In this document: positions 1 through 8,162 of the stretch, in pieces
How positions within the stretch are numbered: the stretch's first letter is position 1
Layout: the number at the start of each line of letters is the position of its first letter
Assembly (NCBI RefSeq): GCF_030347965.1
Contig: NZ_JAQIBD010000005.1
Coordinates: forward strand, 45,268-109,267
From: Sulfurovum zhangzhouensis
GTDB taxonomy: Bacteria; Campylobacterota; Campylobacteria; Campylobacterales; Sulfurovaceae
DNA: 64,000 nt
Reading direction: 5' to 3'
Position numbers and translations under genes: made by a program
Notes under the pieces: model-generated
Told to the model about the DNA's origin: nothing
Seen by the model: only the letters and a program-made list of their open reading frames with translations
Database searches by the model: none

Positions 1-377
1 TAGTAAACACCCCACCATCCTATAACGATAAGAGAAATACCGATGTATCTGTTTTTCAAGAACTTTGGAAACTCCCTATTCATTCCCCATTTTGTCAAAT
101 ATTTCCCAACAAATCCGTGCGGACAGATACCACAAAAGATGCGACCGAAACTTGAAAGAGATACGATGATAAATAGTGACCAGAACAATCCCCAGAAAAG
201 ATATCTGGTAAAGGTGTTTTCAGGTGTTTGATCCACAAAGCCCATATAAACCCCATAGGCAAAAAGCAGTAATACGGTAACCCTTAATCCATTGAGAAAA
301 AGAGGATTCTTGAAAAAGAATCCAACTATAGGCATCCCGTAAATATCGTTTTTATCTCTTTTTTTGAATGTCGTCAT
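1..377 (-). CDS. 4Fe-4S polyferredoxin-type membrane protein, NapH/CcoG/YccM-like (partial, 3' end missing)
   Basis: The reading frame starts at an ATG whose complement lies at 375-377, with an AAGGAG Shine-Dalgarno just upstream, and stays open to the window edge (125 residues visible). Two hydrophobic segments lie near residues 30-47 and 59-77, followed by a C-G-I-C-P-H-G motif (Cys82, Cys85). This motif at the cytoplasmic end of a membrane helix is typical of the NapH/CcoG/YccM/NosR membrane ferredoxins, which pass electrons at the inner membrane; the ferredoxin cysteine motifs would lie beyond the edge. It follows the TonB receptor by 9 bases, so the two are probably cotranscribed. The link suggests reductive processing of the imported ligand, for example a metal, but the substrate cannot be read from the sequence. 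Confidence 0.75.
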   Translation of the reverse strand, partial: MTTFKKRDKNDIYGMPIVGFFFKNPLFLNGLRVTVLLLFAYGVYMGFVDQTPENTFTRYLFWGLFWSLFIIVSLSSFGRIFCGICPHGFVGKYLTKWGMNREFPKFLKNRYIGISLIVIGWWGVY

Positions 378-386
378 TACAACTCC

Positions 387-2576
387 TTAAAATTTCACAC
401 TCAAACCTGCAGTAAATATCCTTCCTGGATTTACAGTAATAGAAAGGTCCTCATAGTCAAACACACCATTTTCATCCCTATCACCGCTTGATCTTGCTGT
501 ATTGTAGTATTGCTTGTCAAATACATTATCCACTCTGACAAACATATTGACATCATTATCATGGAATTTCATCCTATAACTTGTAGCGAGGTTCATAGTT
601 GCATGTCCCCCAATTCTTAGTTCATTCAGATCATCAGCATAATAGCTTGACCTTGCATTCACCTCTGCTGTAAGTTTAAGATCCTCTATAGCTATATAGT
701 CAGCTATGACATTGAACTGATGTCTAGATGTTCTAGGAATAGTATTTCCAGTCACATCATAAGTTACAACGTCTGCACTCCAGCCACTCCCTAACGTCAT
801 TCCGAAGTTCTTATAGTCTGTATACTTTGCATCCAGGTAGGTATATGCCAGGTTAAAAGAAAGGTCTTTTAAAAGTTGACCGCTTGCCGCAAGCTCCACG
901 CCCCTATGTCTTGCTCCACCAACGTTGTCCCATATATCATCTGTCTCTGTATCTCCATAATTCCCTGATGTTTTCATAATAAAATCTTTTCTATCTAGTT
1001 GGAAGAGTGAAAAGTCATAGCTTATGCCGCTCTTTTTAGTTCTGAATCCAATCTCATAGTTATAAGCATGTTCAGGTTCCAAATCAGGATTATTAAGTGT
1101 ACTTCCCCATGTACTTACATCCCCTGCATAGAGCTGTTCTACAGTCGGTGCTCTAAACCCTGTAGAGTAATTCATATAAAAAGAGGTGTCTTCACTTAAC
1201 AGATAGTTGGCACCCAATCTATAGGAGTAAACGTTAAAATCTTTTTTAAATTGATTATCTTTATAATCTGAGTAGTCTAGCATGATCATATCATATCTAA
1301 GGTTTGCAGTTACACTTAAATTTTTATTTACTGCATATTTGTATTCGCCATATAGAGCAAATACATTTTCATCAGTGGTACTATCACTTTTAGGATCACC
1401 TGCTTCAAAGTAACTTGGTGTTGTTGTACGGGTTCTATAATCTATCAATGCCTGGTCAACACGATAAAATGAACTATTTTCATATTCATTGGCACGAATA
1501 TCTAATCCTAACAATGTTGCAAACTTTTCAGACGATGTTCTATATTCGCTCTTGATACCTCTTTGTATCTGATGATAGACATTATCATATACATAGTCAT
1601 TATCATCAAAATATTCTTGTGCTGTTCCATTTTCATCTAAAGTTTGAGGTGAAGACATAAATTCTGTATCATCAGTATAAACATATCCATTGATTAACAA
1701 GTTCGAATTATCTTCAAAATCTTTTGCATATGTCACAAAAAACTTTCCAAGCTGAACATCATAGCCTCTTGTATAATCTCGGCTTTGTTGATCTCCAAGG
1801 TAGATTGACTTTGGATTGGTCTTAGCTTCTGTTACACCACCAACAGTCCCATGCGTATCTTTTTCTCTATCTGAGAGTTCCATACCAAACGTGATATCAG
1901 AAGTTTCATCGATATAATATTGCAACTTTCCATTGAAATATTTTGCACTGTATGCTGAGTCTTCGTGATACCCCTTCCCTTTTCTTTCACTAGCTTGTAT
2001 GTGGAAATTCATTGTATCATTGGAATAACCTGTTCTAGCCAAAAGTTTTTGGTACCCGTAACTTCCTCTTTCCAGGGAGACAAAATTATTGTTATACTTT
2101 GCTCCCTTTTTGGTCGTAATTATTACTGCCCCACTCAATGCATCATCACCAAATAAATAAGAAGCACCACCTTTTATGACTTTGATACTCTCAATATTAT
2201 CTAGGTCAATATTGACACTTCCCGTTCTTTCAAAAACAGGCACACCGTCGATTACAACTGCCACACCAGGTTTTTCACCCATATACATCTGGTTTTCAAC
2301 ACCTCTAATATGTATCTTAAGTGAATCACCTGTCTTCACCTCAGTCGTGATCCCAGGAATTGACTGTAAGATTTGTTGAATATTTTCGACATGTGACTCA
2401 TCCACTTTATCGCCGCTAATAGTACTCACGGAAGAAGGTTCATCCTTCTTTGCCTCAAATCTATCGTCAATAGTTGTAGAATAAACTTGAATGTCACCTA
2501 TATCCTCCAATGCAGAGATATTCGTAAATCCTAATACTAAAGCAGAAGTAACCAATCCTACTTTTATTTTGTCCAT
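387..2576 (-). CDS. TonB-dependent outer-membrane receptor
   Basis: A 729-residue protein with a Sec signal peptide (about residues 1-22), a plug domain (about 45-157, with the typical I-R-G and V-I-D-G-V-P motifs and a GGASYLFG stretch) and a long beta-barrel that ends in phenylalanine, as is usual for BAM substrates. Such receptors import ferric siderophores, cobalamin, copper or other scarce ligands using TonB energy. The start has a strong AAGGAGG Shine-Dalgarno. It heads a two-gene unit with the polyferredoxin-like gene downstream. The 5' leader carries long inverted repeats (2595-2716), so expression is probably controlled by ligand or metal. Substrate unknown; a short acidic D-R-D-E-N-G stretch near the C-terminus is EF-hand-like but is probably an extracellular loop. 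Confidence 0.9.
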   Translation of the reverse strand: MDKIKVGLVTSALVLGFTNISALEDIGDIQVYSTTIDDRFEAKKDEPSSVSTISGDKVDESHVENIQQILQSIPGITTEVKTGDSLKIHIRGVENQMYMGEKPGVAVVIDGVPVFERTGSVNIDLDNIESIKVIKGGASYLFGDDALSGAVIITTKKGAKYNNNFVSLERGSYGYQKLLARTGYSNDTMNFHIQASERKGKGYHEDSAYSAKYFNGKLQYYIDETSDITFGMELSDREKDTHGTVGGVTEAKTNPKSIYLGDQQSRDYTRGYDVQLGKFFVTYAKDFEDNSNLLINGYVYTDDTEFMSSPQTLDENGTAQEYFDDNDYVYDNVYHQIQRGIKSEYRTSSEKFATLLGLDIRANEYENSSFYRVDQALIDYRTRTTTPSYFEAGDPKSDSTTDENVFALYGEYKYAVNKNLSVTANLRYDMIMLDYSDYKDNQFKKDFNVYSYRLGANYLLSEDTSFYMNYSTGFRAPTVEQLYAGDVSTWGSTLNNPDLEPEHAYNYEIGFRTKKSGISYDFSLFQLDRKDFIMKTSGNYGDTETDDIWDNVGGARHRGVELAASGQLLKDLSFNLAYTYLDAKYTDYKNFGMTLGSGWSADVVTYDVTGNTIPRTSRHQFNVIADYIAIEDLKLTAEVNARSSYYADDLNELRIGGHATMNLATSYRMKFHDNDVNMFVRVDNVFDKQYYNTARSSGDRDENGVFDYEDLSITVNPGRIFTAGLSVKF

Positions 2577-2594
2577 TTAAATCCTCCTTATACT

Positions 2595-2716
2595 GCAAAA
2601 AGAGGGTTAAATAAAGATGCTGGTTGATATAATGACACCATTGCATTTTACAATGTGATGTGTGTTTGTTCGTATATTTCTATTGTCGTAGGGGATACGA
2701 ACAAGCCTCTTTTTGC
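2595..2716 (-). promoter_or_regulatory. structured leader of the TonB-receptor gene (possible riboswitch-like RNA)
   Basis: Read on the minus strand, an 11-base arm at 2706-2716 pairs perfectly with one at 2595-2605 (gcaaaaagagg/cctctttttgc). Directly inside it is a perfect 10-base stem (2695-2704 with 2666-2675), and a smaller hairpin (CATTG/CAATG) lies near 2637-2655. The three form a closed three-way junction. The 3' arm of the outer stem ends 5 bases before the AAGGAGG ribosome site and its CCTCTT could instead pair with that site (one bulged G). A shift between the two states could control translation. The pairing is seen directly; the riboswitch reading is inference, and I could not match it to a known class. 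Confidence 0.45.
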
Positions 2717-2724
2717 TAATTAAT

Positions 2725-2754
2725 CATATAAAAGAACTGTTAATTTTCTGTTAA
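2725..2754 (-). promoter_or_regulatory. candidate promoter of the TonB-receptor gene
   Basis: On the minus strand TTAACA (2749-2754) and TATATG (2725-2730) are 18 bases apart. The predicted transcription start, about 2718, falls just before the 5' arm of the outer leader stem. The -10 match is imperfect, and a second candidate (TTGTAA ... TATATC) lies inside the leader. Confidence 0.35.
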
Positions 2755-2877
2755 TTTTTTTATCAACTTATCATTCTTATTAAAAATGTAAATATTTGTC
2801 TACCAATACTGAACTAAGGTCTTACCTAATAAGCTACATTAAGCTAAAATTAGATGATCACAAGCCAAGGACATATC

Positions 2878-3675
2878 ATGTCAAAACATCTTTTTGCTAT
2901 TTTCGGTAATCCCGTCTCTCATTCCAAATCGCCACTCATGCATAATCTTGCCTTCAGAGGTCTGAAGATTGATGCTTGCTACACCCGCTACCTGCTCGAA
3001 AATGGGGGAAAACTAAAAGATAAATTTTTTGAGCTTGGACTCAAAGGGATCAATATCACGGTTCCTCACAAAGAGTATGCGTACCAAGCCTGTGATGAGT
3101 TAGATCCTTTTGCCCAAAAAGTAGGTGCTGTCAATACGATAGTGGAAAGAGATGGAAAACTTTATGGTTACAATACTGATGCACCAGGATTCCTGAAGGC
3201 AATTAGTGAGTTTAATGGAGCTAAAAAGGTACTTTTTTTAGGTGCTGGAGGTACAGCTCAATCTACCTCAATGATCTTAAAAGAAGCAGGTTATGATGTT
3301 ACGATCCTTAACCGAAGCGAAGGCCGCCTGGTACGATATCAAGAAGCGGGGTTTGAGACATATACATTTGAAAATTTTAAAATTCAAGAGTATGATCTAG
3401 TGATCAACATGACCTCAGCAGGGCTTGAAGATGACTCACTACCTTGTCCCAAAGAGTTCTTGGATGAAGTCATCCCTTCAGCAAAAGCCTGTATTGACAT
3501 CATTTATGGCAAAGATACACCGTTTCTCAAGCTTGCCAAAGCCCATAACAAACCTACCAAAGACGGTGCAGATATGCTGCTCTACCAAGGAGTTATTGCC
3601 TTTGAATATTTTACGGATAATGCCTATAAGTTTCATGAGATAATTCCCTATATGAAAAGAGCATTTATACTTTAA
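2878..3675 (+). CDS. aroE: shikimate dehydrogenase
   Basis: Reduces 3-dehydroshikimate to shikimate with NADPH in aromatic amino acid synthesis. The N-terminus has the family motif S-K-S-P-L-M-H-N (15-23), the catalytic lysine in TVPHKE (Lys65), the paired aspartate in Y-N-T-D (Asp101) and the nucleotide-binding loop GAGGTAQS (122-129). Length, 265 residues, is normal. The frame is open from an ATG at 2854, but the ATG at 2878 is better placed: it has AAGGA 8 bases upstream and gives the usual N-terminus. It is followed by a two-component pair with a 67-base gap. DAHP synthase, the first enzyme of the same pathway, lies nearby on the other strand. Confidence 0.95.
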   Translation: MSKHLFAIFGNPVSHSKSPLMHNLAFRGLKIDACYTRYLLENGGKLKDKFFELGLKGINITVPHKEYAYQACDELDPFAQKVGAVNTIVERDGKLYGYNTDAPGFLKAISEFNGAKKVLFLGAGGTAQSTSMILKEAGYDVTILNRSEGRLVRYQEAGFETYTFENFKIQEYDLVINMTSAGLEDDSLPCPKEFLDEVIPSAKACIDIIYGKDTPFLKLAKAHNKPTKDGADMLLYQGVIAFEYFTDNAYKFHEIIPYMKRAFIL

Positions 3676-3742
3676 GACATACTAAAACATTTGATTACCA
3701 TTAACCTTAAGTGACTAAAATAAAGCTAATAAAGGAGTCTAT

Positions 3743-4396
3743 ATGATCAATATCCTTATGATAGAAGATGATCCGGAATTTGCAGAGCTTCTCAGTGAAT
3801 ATCTAGCTCAATATGACATCAAAGTAACAAACTACGAAGATCCGTACCTAGGTTTGAGTGCAGGTGTGAAAAAGTTTGATCTGGCTATCCTTGATTTAAC
3901 ACTTCCAGGTATGGATGGACTTGAAGCATGTGAAGAGATCGTACGCAAGTATGATATCCCTGTTATCATCTCTTCAGCACGTTCCGATATCAATGACAAG
4001 GTCAAAGCTTTGGCTTTGGGTGCAGATGATTATCTTCCAAAACCATATGATCCCAAAGAGATGTATGCACGTATCACTTCCCTTCTTAGAAGATACTCTA
4101 AAAGCAAAGAGAACGGTGATACCCTGCCAAAGAGTGACTTTGAAACCAAGGGCGATACTATTTATTTTCAAGGACAGGCATTGTCACTTACTCCTGCTGA
4201 GTTTGAAGTACTCTCACTACTTGTAAAACATCAGGGTATTACCCAGTCACGTGAACAGATCATCAACGCCTCTGCAACAATGAGTATTGACTCACAAGGG
4301 AAAAGCCTTGATGTGATCATCTCAAAGATACGCTCCAAACTTGGTGATCCCAAACGTATCCAGGCCGTACGCGGGGTAGGGTATAAGCTCGTCTGA
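3743..4396 (+). CDS. OmpR-family response regulator (ArsR-like partner of the ArsS-type kinase)
   Basis: 217 residues: receiver domain (1-120) with the acidic pair Asp9/Asp10, phospho-acceptor Asp51 (in L-D-L-T-L-P-G-M-D-G) and Lys100, then a winged-helix DNA-binding domain (about 130-217) ending in the usual R-G-V-G-Y-K-L. Shine-Dalgarno AAAGGAG. The stop TGA overlaps the ATG of the kinase gene (TGATG), so the two are translationally coupled. In Helicobacter the equivalent pair, HP0166/HP0165, responds to acid; whether this one senses pH is unknown. Its targets cannot be told from the sequence. Confidence 0.92.
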   Translation: MINILMIEDDPEFAELLSEYLAQYDIKVTNYEDPYLGLSAGVKKFDLAILDLTLPGMDGLEACEEIVRKYDIPVIISSARSDINDKVKALALGADDYLPKPYDPKEMYARITSLLRRYSKSKENGDTLPKSDFETKGDTIYFQGQALSLTPAEFEVLSLLVKHQGITQSREQIINASATMSIDSQGKSLDVIISKIRSKLGDPKRIQAVRGVGYKLV

Positions 4397-5583
4397 TGAC
4401 TTCACTACGCAATAAGATCAATCTGGTATTTTCTGTTACCTTAGTGCTGCTTGCCGCACTCTTTATGGCTTCGATCAAATATGATCAGAGCCAGTATTTA
4501 GAACGAACAGAGGCACAGGAGCGGGAAATCGTTCACTATATCTACAGCTATTACCTCCAAACAGGTAAAGTCGATGAAGCTTACCTAGAAGCACAAAATA
4601 TGTCCCTGATCACAGATAAAGAGATGCTTGTTCAGATCGAAAGTTTTTTCAAGGAAAAAGGGAAGTACACACGTTATGCCGTAGATACTTTTCGTTTAAA
4701 ACGTGTTCTTCTGATCAACAATGACAGATTCAAACTTATCTTGGAGAATAAAAATAAGGCAGAGTTCCCTTTCAAAAGAATAATTGTCTTTTCGATCGTA
4801 TTTTTTCTTATCATTATGCTCTATATGTGGATCATACGGAGTCTTAGACCCCTATCAGTACTAAAGAATAAGATAAAAACCTTTTCACAGGGCAATCTCA
4901 ATATCTCTTGTAAAAGTGATAAAAACGATGAGATCGCTGCAGTGGCAAACGAGTTTGATCATGCGGTAGAGATGATACGGGAATTGCTACAATCAAGACA
5001 ACTTTTTTTGCGTGCTATTATGCATGAACTAAAAACACCTATCGGGAAAGGCCGGCTTATTAGTGAGATGCTGCCGGATGAAAAGAACAAAGCCCGTATG
5101 CACAGTATCTTTGAGAGGCTAAATCTACTGATAGATGAATTTGCAAAGATAGAACAGATCACTTCAAAGAACTTTCAACTCTCTATCAAGCCCTATAAGG
5201 CCTCTGATCTTGTTGAAGCCAGTATCGATCTTTTGATGTTTGAAAATCCTAAGCAACACATCAGTATTGATACAGTTAAAGACTTTAAACTTGAAGTAGA
5301 TTTCGAACTTTTCACATTGACACTCAAAAACCTCCTAGATAACGGGATCAAATACAGTATAGATAAACATATCAAAGTGATTATCAACCAAGATCATATC
5401 GCGGTAGAAAACAGAGGAGAGATGCTACAAGAACCGATAGAAAACTACTTTAAACCATTCCATACCTCTAAAAAAGGATTGGGGCTTGGACTATATATCG
5501 TAAAAAGTATCTTGGATATTCATAAAATGGGTCTGAAGTATGAGCATATCGAAGGTATGAATCGCTTCATCATAAAAAAATAA
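4396..5583 (+). CDS. ArsS-type sensor histidine kinase
   Basis: 395 residues with membrane helices at about 8-26 and 128-148 enclosing a periplasmic sensor of about 100 residues, then a HAMP-like linker, a DHp domain with His210 in the motif M-H-E-L-K-T-P-I-G-K-G-R, and a catalytic ATPase domain (N-box Asn312/Asn316, G-rich lid K-G-L-G-L-G-L at 360-366). The F-L-R-A-I-M-H-E-L-K-T-P signature and the weak G1 box are typical of the Campylobacterota ArsS family. Coupled to the upstream regulator gene by a TGATG overlap. The signal may be acid by analogy with Helicobacter, but that is inference. Confidence 0.92.
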   Translation: MTSLRNKINLVFSVTLVLLAALFMASIKYDQSQYLERTEAQEREIVHYIYSYYLQTGKVDEAYLEAQNMSLITDKEMLVQIESFFKEKGKYTRYAVDTFRLKRVLLINNDRFKLILENKNKAEFPFKRIIVFSIVFFLIIMLYMWIIRSLRPLSVLKNKIKTFSQGNLNISCKSDKNDEIAAVANEFDHAVEMIRELLQSRQLFLRAIMHELKTPIGKGRLISEMLPDEKNKARMHSIFERLNLLIDEFAKIEQITSKNFQLSIKPYKASDLVEASIDLLMFENPKQHISIDTVKDFKLEVDFELFTLTLKNLLDNGIKYSIDKHIKVIINQDHIAVENRGEMLQEPIENYFKPFHTSKKGLGLGLYIVKSILDIHKMGLKYEHIEGMNRFIIKK

Positions 5584-5609
5584 CTTTGTCTTGAAAAAGT
5601 CAAAATATA

Positions 5610-5627
5610 TCCCAGCTAAGGCTGGGA
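5610..5627. terminator. hairpin between convergent kinase and DAHP synthase genes
   Basis: A 7-base-pair stem (tcccagc/gctggga, loop TAAG) sits between the stop codons of two convergent genes. The tract after it is A/T-rich in both directions but has no clean T run, so it may act as a weak bidirectional terminator. Confidence 0.6.
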
Positions 5628-5636
5628 ATAAAAGCA

Positions 5637-6974
5637 TTACTCAATCGTATCTGAAAGCATAAATGCAAGCTCAAGTGCCTGAGAAGCATTGAGTCTTGGG
5701 TCACATTGTGTATGATAACGGCTAGCAAGCCCTTCTTCTGTAATCGCACATGAGGTACTCCCTGTACATTCTGTAACATCATTACCTGTCATCTCAAGGT
5801 GAATACCTGCACCCACGGTTCCCATCTCTTTATGGATCGCAAAAAACTGTTCTACTTCACTAAGAATATTTGCAAAATCTCTTGTTTTGAATCCTGTAGA
5901 ACTTTTTTCTACATTTCCGTGCATAGGATCACATGACCACACTACATTCCTACCTTCATCCCTTACACGTTTAAGTAGTTTTGGGAAGTACTCACGTATC
6001 TTATCAGCACCCATACGTACGATCAGATTCAATCTTCCCTCTTCATTCTTCGGATTCAGCGCATCGATCAGCTCGATAAGCTCATCCTCACCCATAGATG
6101 GTCCTACTTTACAACCGATTGGGTTAGCAATTCCTCTGAAATATTCAATATGCGCTTCATTGAGATCTCTGGTTCGATCACCGATCCAAAGCATATGTGC
6201 TGAACAATCATAGTATTCACCTGTCTCACTATCAAGTCTTGTCAATGCCTCTTCATAGTTGAGAAGTAATGCTTCATGTGACGTATAAAGTGTTGTTTGC
6301 TGAAGTTGCGGCATGACATCACTTGTCAAACCGCATGCAGACATAAATTTCATCGCACTATCGATCTTGTCACTGAGTTCATCATACTTCTGTCCAAGCG
6401 GATTATCTTTGATAAAGTCAAGGTTCCATTGATGTACTTTACTAAGATCAGCCAAGCCGCCTCTTGAAAATGCTCTAAGAAGGTTAAGCGTTGCTGCAGA
6501 CTGGTTATAGGCTTTGATCATATTTTCAGGTTTTGGTTCTCTAGCCTCTTCAGTGAATTCAATACTATTAATGATATCACCACGATATGAAGGCAACATC
6601 ACACCATTAAGTTCTTCAAAATCGGAACTTCTCGGTTTTGCAAACTGCCCGGCAATACGTCCTACTTTCACCACAGGCTTTCCGGTTGAGTACATCAACA
6701 CCATATTCATTTGAAGCATAAGCTTGAAAAGGTTCTTGATCGATTTTGCATTAAAGTCAGAGAAGCTCTCGGCACAGTCTCCACCTTGGAGTAAAAATGC
6801 TTCTCCTCGTCCTGCAGCTGCAAGTTTTTCTTTAAGCTTTCTTGCCTCTCCCGCGAAGATAAGCGGAGGATAAGAACTAAGCTCTTTTTCTACAGCTTTC
6901 AAAGCCTCCTGATCAGTATAGGTTGGTTGTTGCTTGATAGGAAATTCTCTCCAGCTACTCGGTGTCCAACTCAT
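5637..6974 (-). CDS. class II (plant-type) 3-deoxy-7-phosphoheptulonate (DAHP) synthase
   Basis: Joins phosphoenolpyruvate and erythrose 4-phosphate, the first step of the shikimate pathway. The 445 residues begin with the class II signature M-S-W-x-P-S-S-W-R and contain the metal/active-site cysteine in G-G-D-C-A-E-S-F (near residue 67), the [11 protein letters not shown] substrate loop, C-D-P-M-H-G-N and G-G/A-I-H-L-E-M-T-G near the C-terminus. The class II enzyme is the usual form in Campylobacterota. Start ATG has AAGGAA upstream. Single-gene unit with a -10 box at 7029-7034. Confidence 0.95.
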   Translation of the reverse strand: MSWTPSSWREFPIKQQPTYTDQEALKAVEKELSSYPPLIFAGEARKLKEKLAAAGRGEAFLLQGGDCAESFSDFNAKSIKNLFKLMLQMNMVLMYSTGKPVVKVGRIAGQFAKPRSSDFEELNGVMLPSYRGDIINSIEFTEEAREPKPENMIKAYNQSAATLNLLRAFSRGGLADLSKVHQWNLDFIKDNPLGQKYDELSDKIDSAMKFMSACGLTSDVMPQLQQTTLYTSHEALLLNYEEALTRLDSETGEYYDCSAHMLWIGDRTRDLNEAHIEYFRGIANPIGCKVGPSMGEDELIELIDALNPKNEEGRLNLIVRMGADKIREYFPKLLKRVRDEGRNVVWSCDPMHGNVEKSSTGFKTRDFANILSEVEQFFAIHKEMGTVGAGIHLEMTGNDVTECTGSTSCAITEEGLASRYHTQCDPRLNASQALELAFMLSDTIE

Positions 6975-7028
6975 AATCGTTCCTTTCTTCTATGGTCCCT
7001 TCTTGGGTACCCTGTAATAAATTGGATG

Positions 7029-7034
7029 ATTATA
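7029..7034 (-). promoter_or_regulatory. -10 box of the DAHP synthase gene
   Basis: Perfect TATAAT on the minus strand, about 55 bases before the start codon. The -35 region is not well conserved, as is usual for sigma-70 promoters of this phylum. Confidence 0.55.
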
Positions 7035-7195
7035 GCTTATGCGCACCTCCAATAACCTTAGAGTGCCAAATAGCATTTTTAAAATAGCCCATTTTAGAAT
7101 ATTAACAACGCTAAATGATAAAAATTATGAACAAGTCAAGAAAGTAACATTTTAAAAAAAATTAAAAATTAATTATTACTTTTTATAATTTCTTA

Positions 7196-7230
7196 AGTTA
7201 TTCACCTATGTGAATATATTGTGAATAACT
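7196..7230. repeat. inverted TTATTCAC motifs next to an AT-rich tract
   Basis: A perfect 10-base inverted repeat (agttattcac at 7196-7205, gtgaataact at 7221-7230) with a third GTGAATA at 7210-7216 between the arms. TTATTCAC resembles DnaA boxes reported for Campylobacterota, and a highly AT-rich tract is adjacent. It could equally be an operator or a hairpin downstream of cmoA. Confidence 0.4.
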
Positions 7231-7288
7231 CATATTAAATAATGCAACTCGTATTTCAGGGAAAGAGTAAAAATAGACTTTTTCACAT

Positions 7289-7996
7289 CTACTTTTTAGC
7301 TATAAATGTGACAAAGTTAGCCCATTGAAAAAGTGTAGAAACTTGTTTAAATCCGGCTTTTTTGCACATCTGGATATTTTCTTCAATCGTAAAAGGGATC
7401 AGTACATTCTCCAGTGCTTCACGCTTTTGTGCGATCTCATATTCACTGTATCCCTGCGCTTTTTTATAGTTATAGTAAATGTCGATAAGTTGTTTATCAA
7501 GTCTCTTGTCTTCAAAGACCACTTTTTCAGAGAAGATAAATATCCCATCTTGATTCAATCCGTCATAGATCTTTTTTACCAATTCAGGACGCTGCATAGG
7601 ACGGATAAATTGCAGTGTATAGTTAGATACGATAACATCATCTCCACCAAATTCATACTCCAGCATATCAGCAAGTTCCAGATCAATTTCCGCACCAAAT
7701 GCTTGACATTTTTGTCTGGCACGATCTAACATTGCTTGCGAGTTATCAATACCTTTAAGATGCATTTTCGTACTTAACTTACTGTCAAGATCAAGTAAAA
7801 ATTTCGCCGTAGATGAGCCAAGATCAAGTAGACTTTTCCCTTCACCCTCTTCTGCAAGAATGACGGAAATAATCAACTGACGTACCTCATCATAAAAAGG
7901 CACAGAACGGCTAAGCATATCATCAAAGACTGATGCAACTGCTTCATCAAATTCAAATTTCTTTTCTATAGGCTTGTCAAATACTTTATCTTTCAT
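7289..7996 (-). CDS. cmoA: carboxy-S-adenosyl-L-methionine synthase
   Basis: CmoA makes carboxy-SAM from SAM and prephenate for the cmo5U34 modification of tRNA wobble uridine. The 235 residues match CmoA along their length: an F-D-E-x-V-A-S-V-F-x-D-M-x-x-R-S-V-P-x-Y start, methyltransferase motif I (L-L-D-L-G-S-S-T), [21 protein letters not shown] and the Q-K-R-E-A-L-E-N-V block. CmoB is not in the window. Promoter TATAAT (minus) at 8026-8031; no strong Shine-Dalgarno precedes the ATG. Prephenate comes from the shikimate pathway, whose genes flank it, though this is probably coincidence. Confidence 0.92.
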   Translation of the reverse strand: MKDKVFDKPIEKKFEFDEAVASVFDDMLSRSVPFYDEVRQLIISVILAEEGEGKSLLDLGSSTAKFLLDLDSKLSTKMHLKGIDNSQAMLDRARQKCQAFGAEIDLELADMLEYEFGGDDVIVSNYTLQFIRPMQRPELVKKIYDGLNQDGIFIFSEKVVFEDKRLDKQLIDIYYNYKKAQGYSEYEIAQKREALENVLIPFTIEENIQMCKKAGFKQVSTLFQWANFVTFIAKK

Positions 7997-8025
7997 CGCG
8001 GTTTGTCTTCATTATCTTTTTTAGC

Positions 8026-8031
8026 ATTATA
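8026..8031 (-). promoter_or_regulatory. -10 box of cmoA
   Basis: TATAAT on the minus strand about 30 bases before the cmoA start. Confidence 0.5.
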
Positions 8032-8162
8032 CCCAATAGAAGCAGAAGTATGCCATTTAAAGAAACTTTCAGGTTTATAACTATTTCTTTACAAGTAGTA
8101 TACATTTTATTTATATTAAAGCTTTATCCTATTAGAATAGACGAATATAGGAGATGGGACAA

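Larger units (their letters stand above)
6975..7288. other. intergenic region, AT-rich, no gene
   Basis: The left part holds the leader and promoter of the DAHP synthase gene (minus-strand TATAAT at 7029-7034). The stretch 7140-7200 is almost purely A and T. It is followed by a cluster of TTATTCAC-like motifs (see 7196-7230). I see no coding frame. Confidence 0.6.

Noticed and set aside
43..231. A 62-residue plus-strand gene at the window start
   Set aside because: It is the antisense of the polyferredoxin-like gene, which has a ribosome site, membrane helices and a cysteine motif.
7140..7230. Chromosomal replication origin
   Set aside because: DnaA-like motifs and an AT-rich tract are present, but there is no dnaA or dnaN nearby, no strand switch, and skew could not be computed. 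Kept only as a motif cluster.
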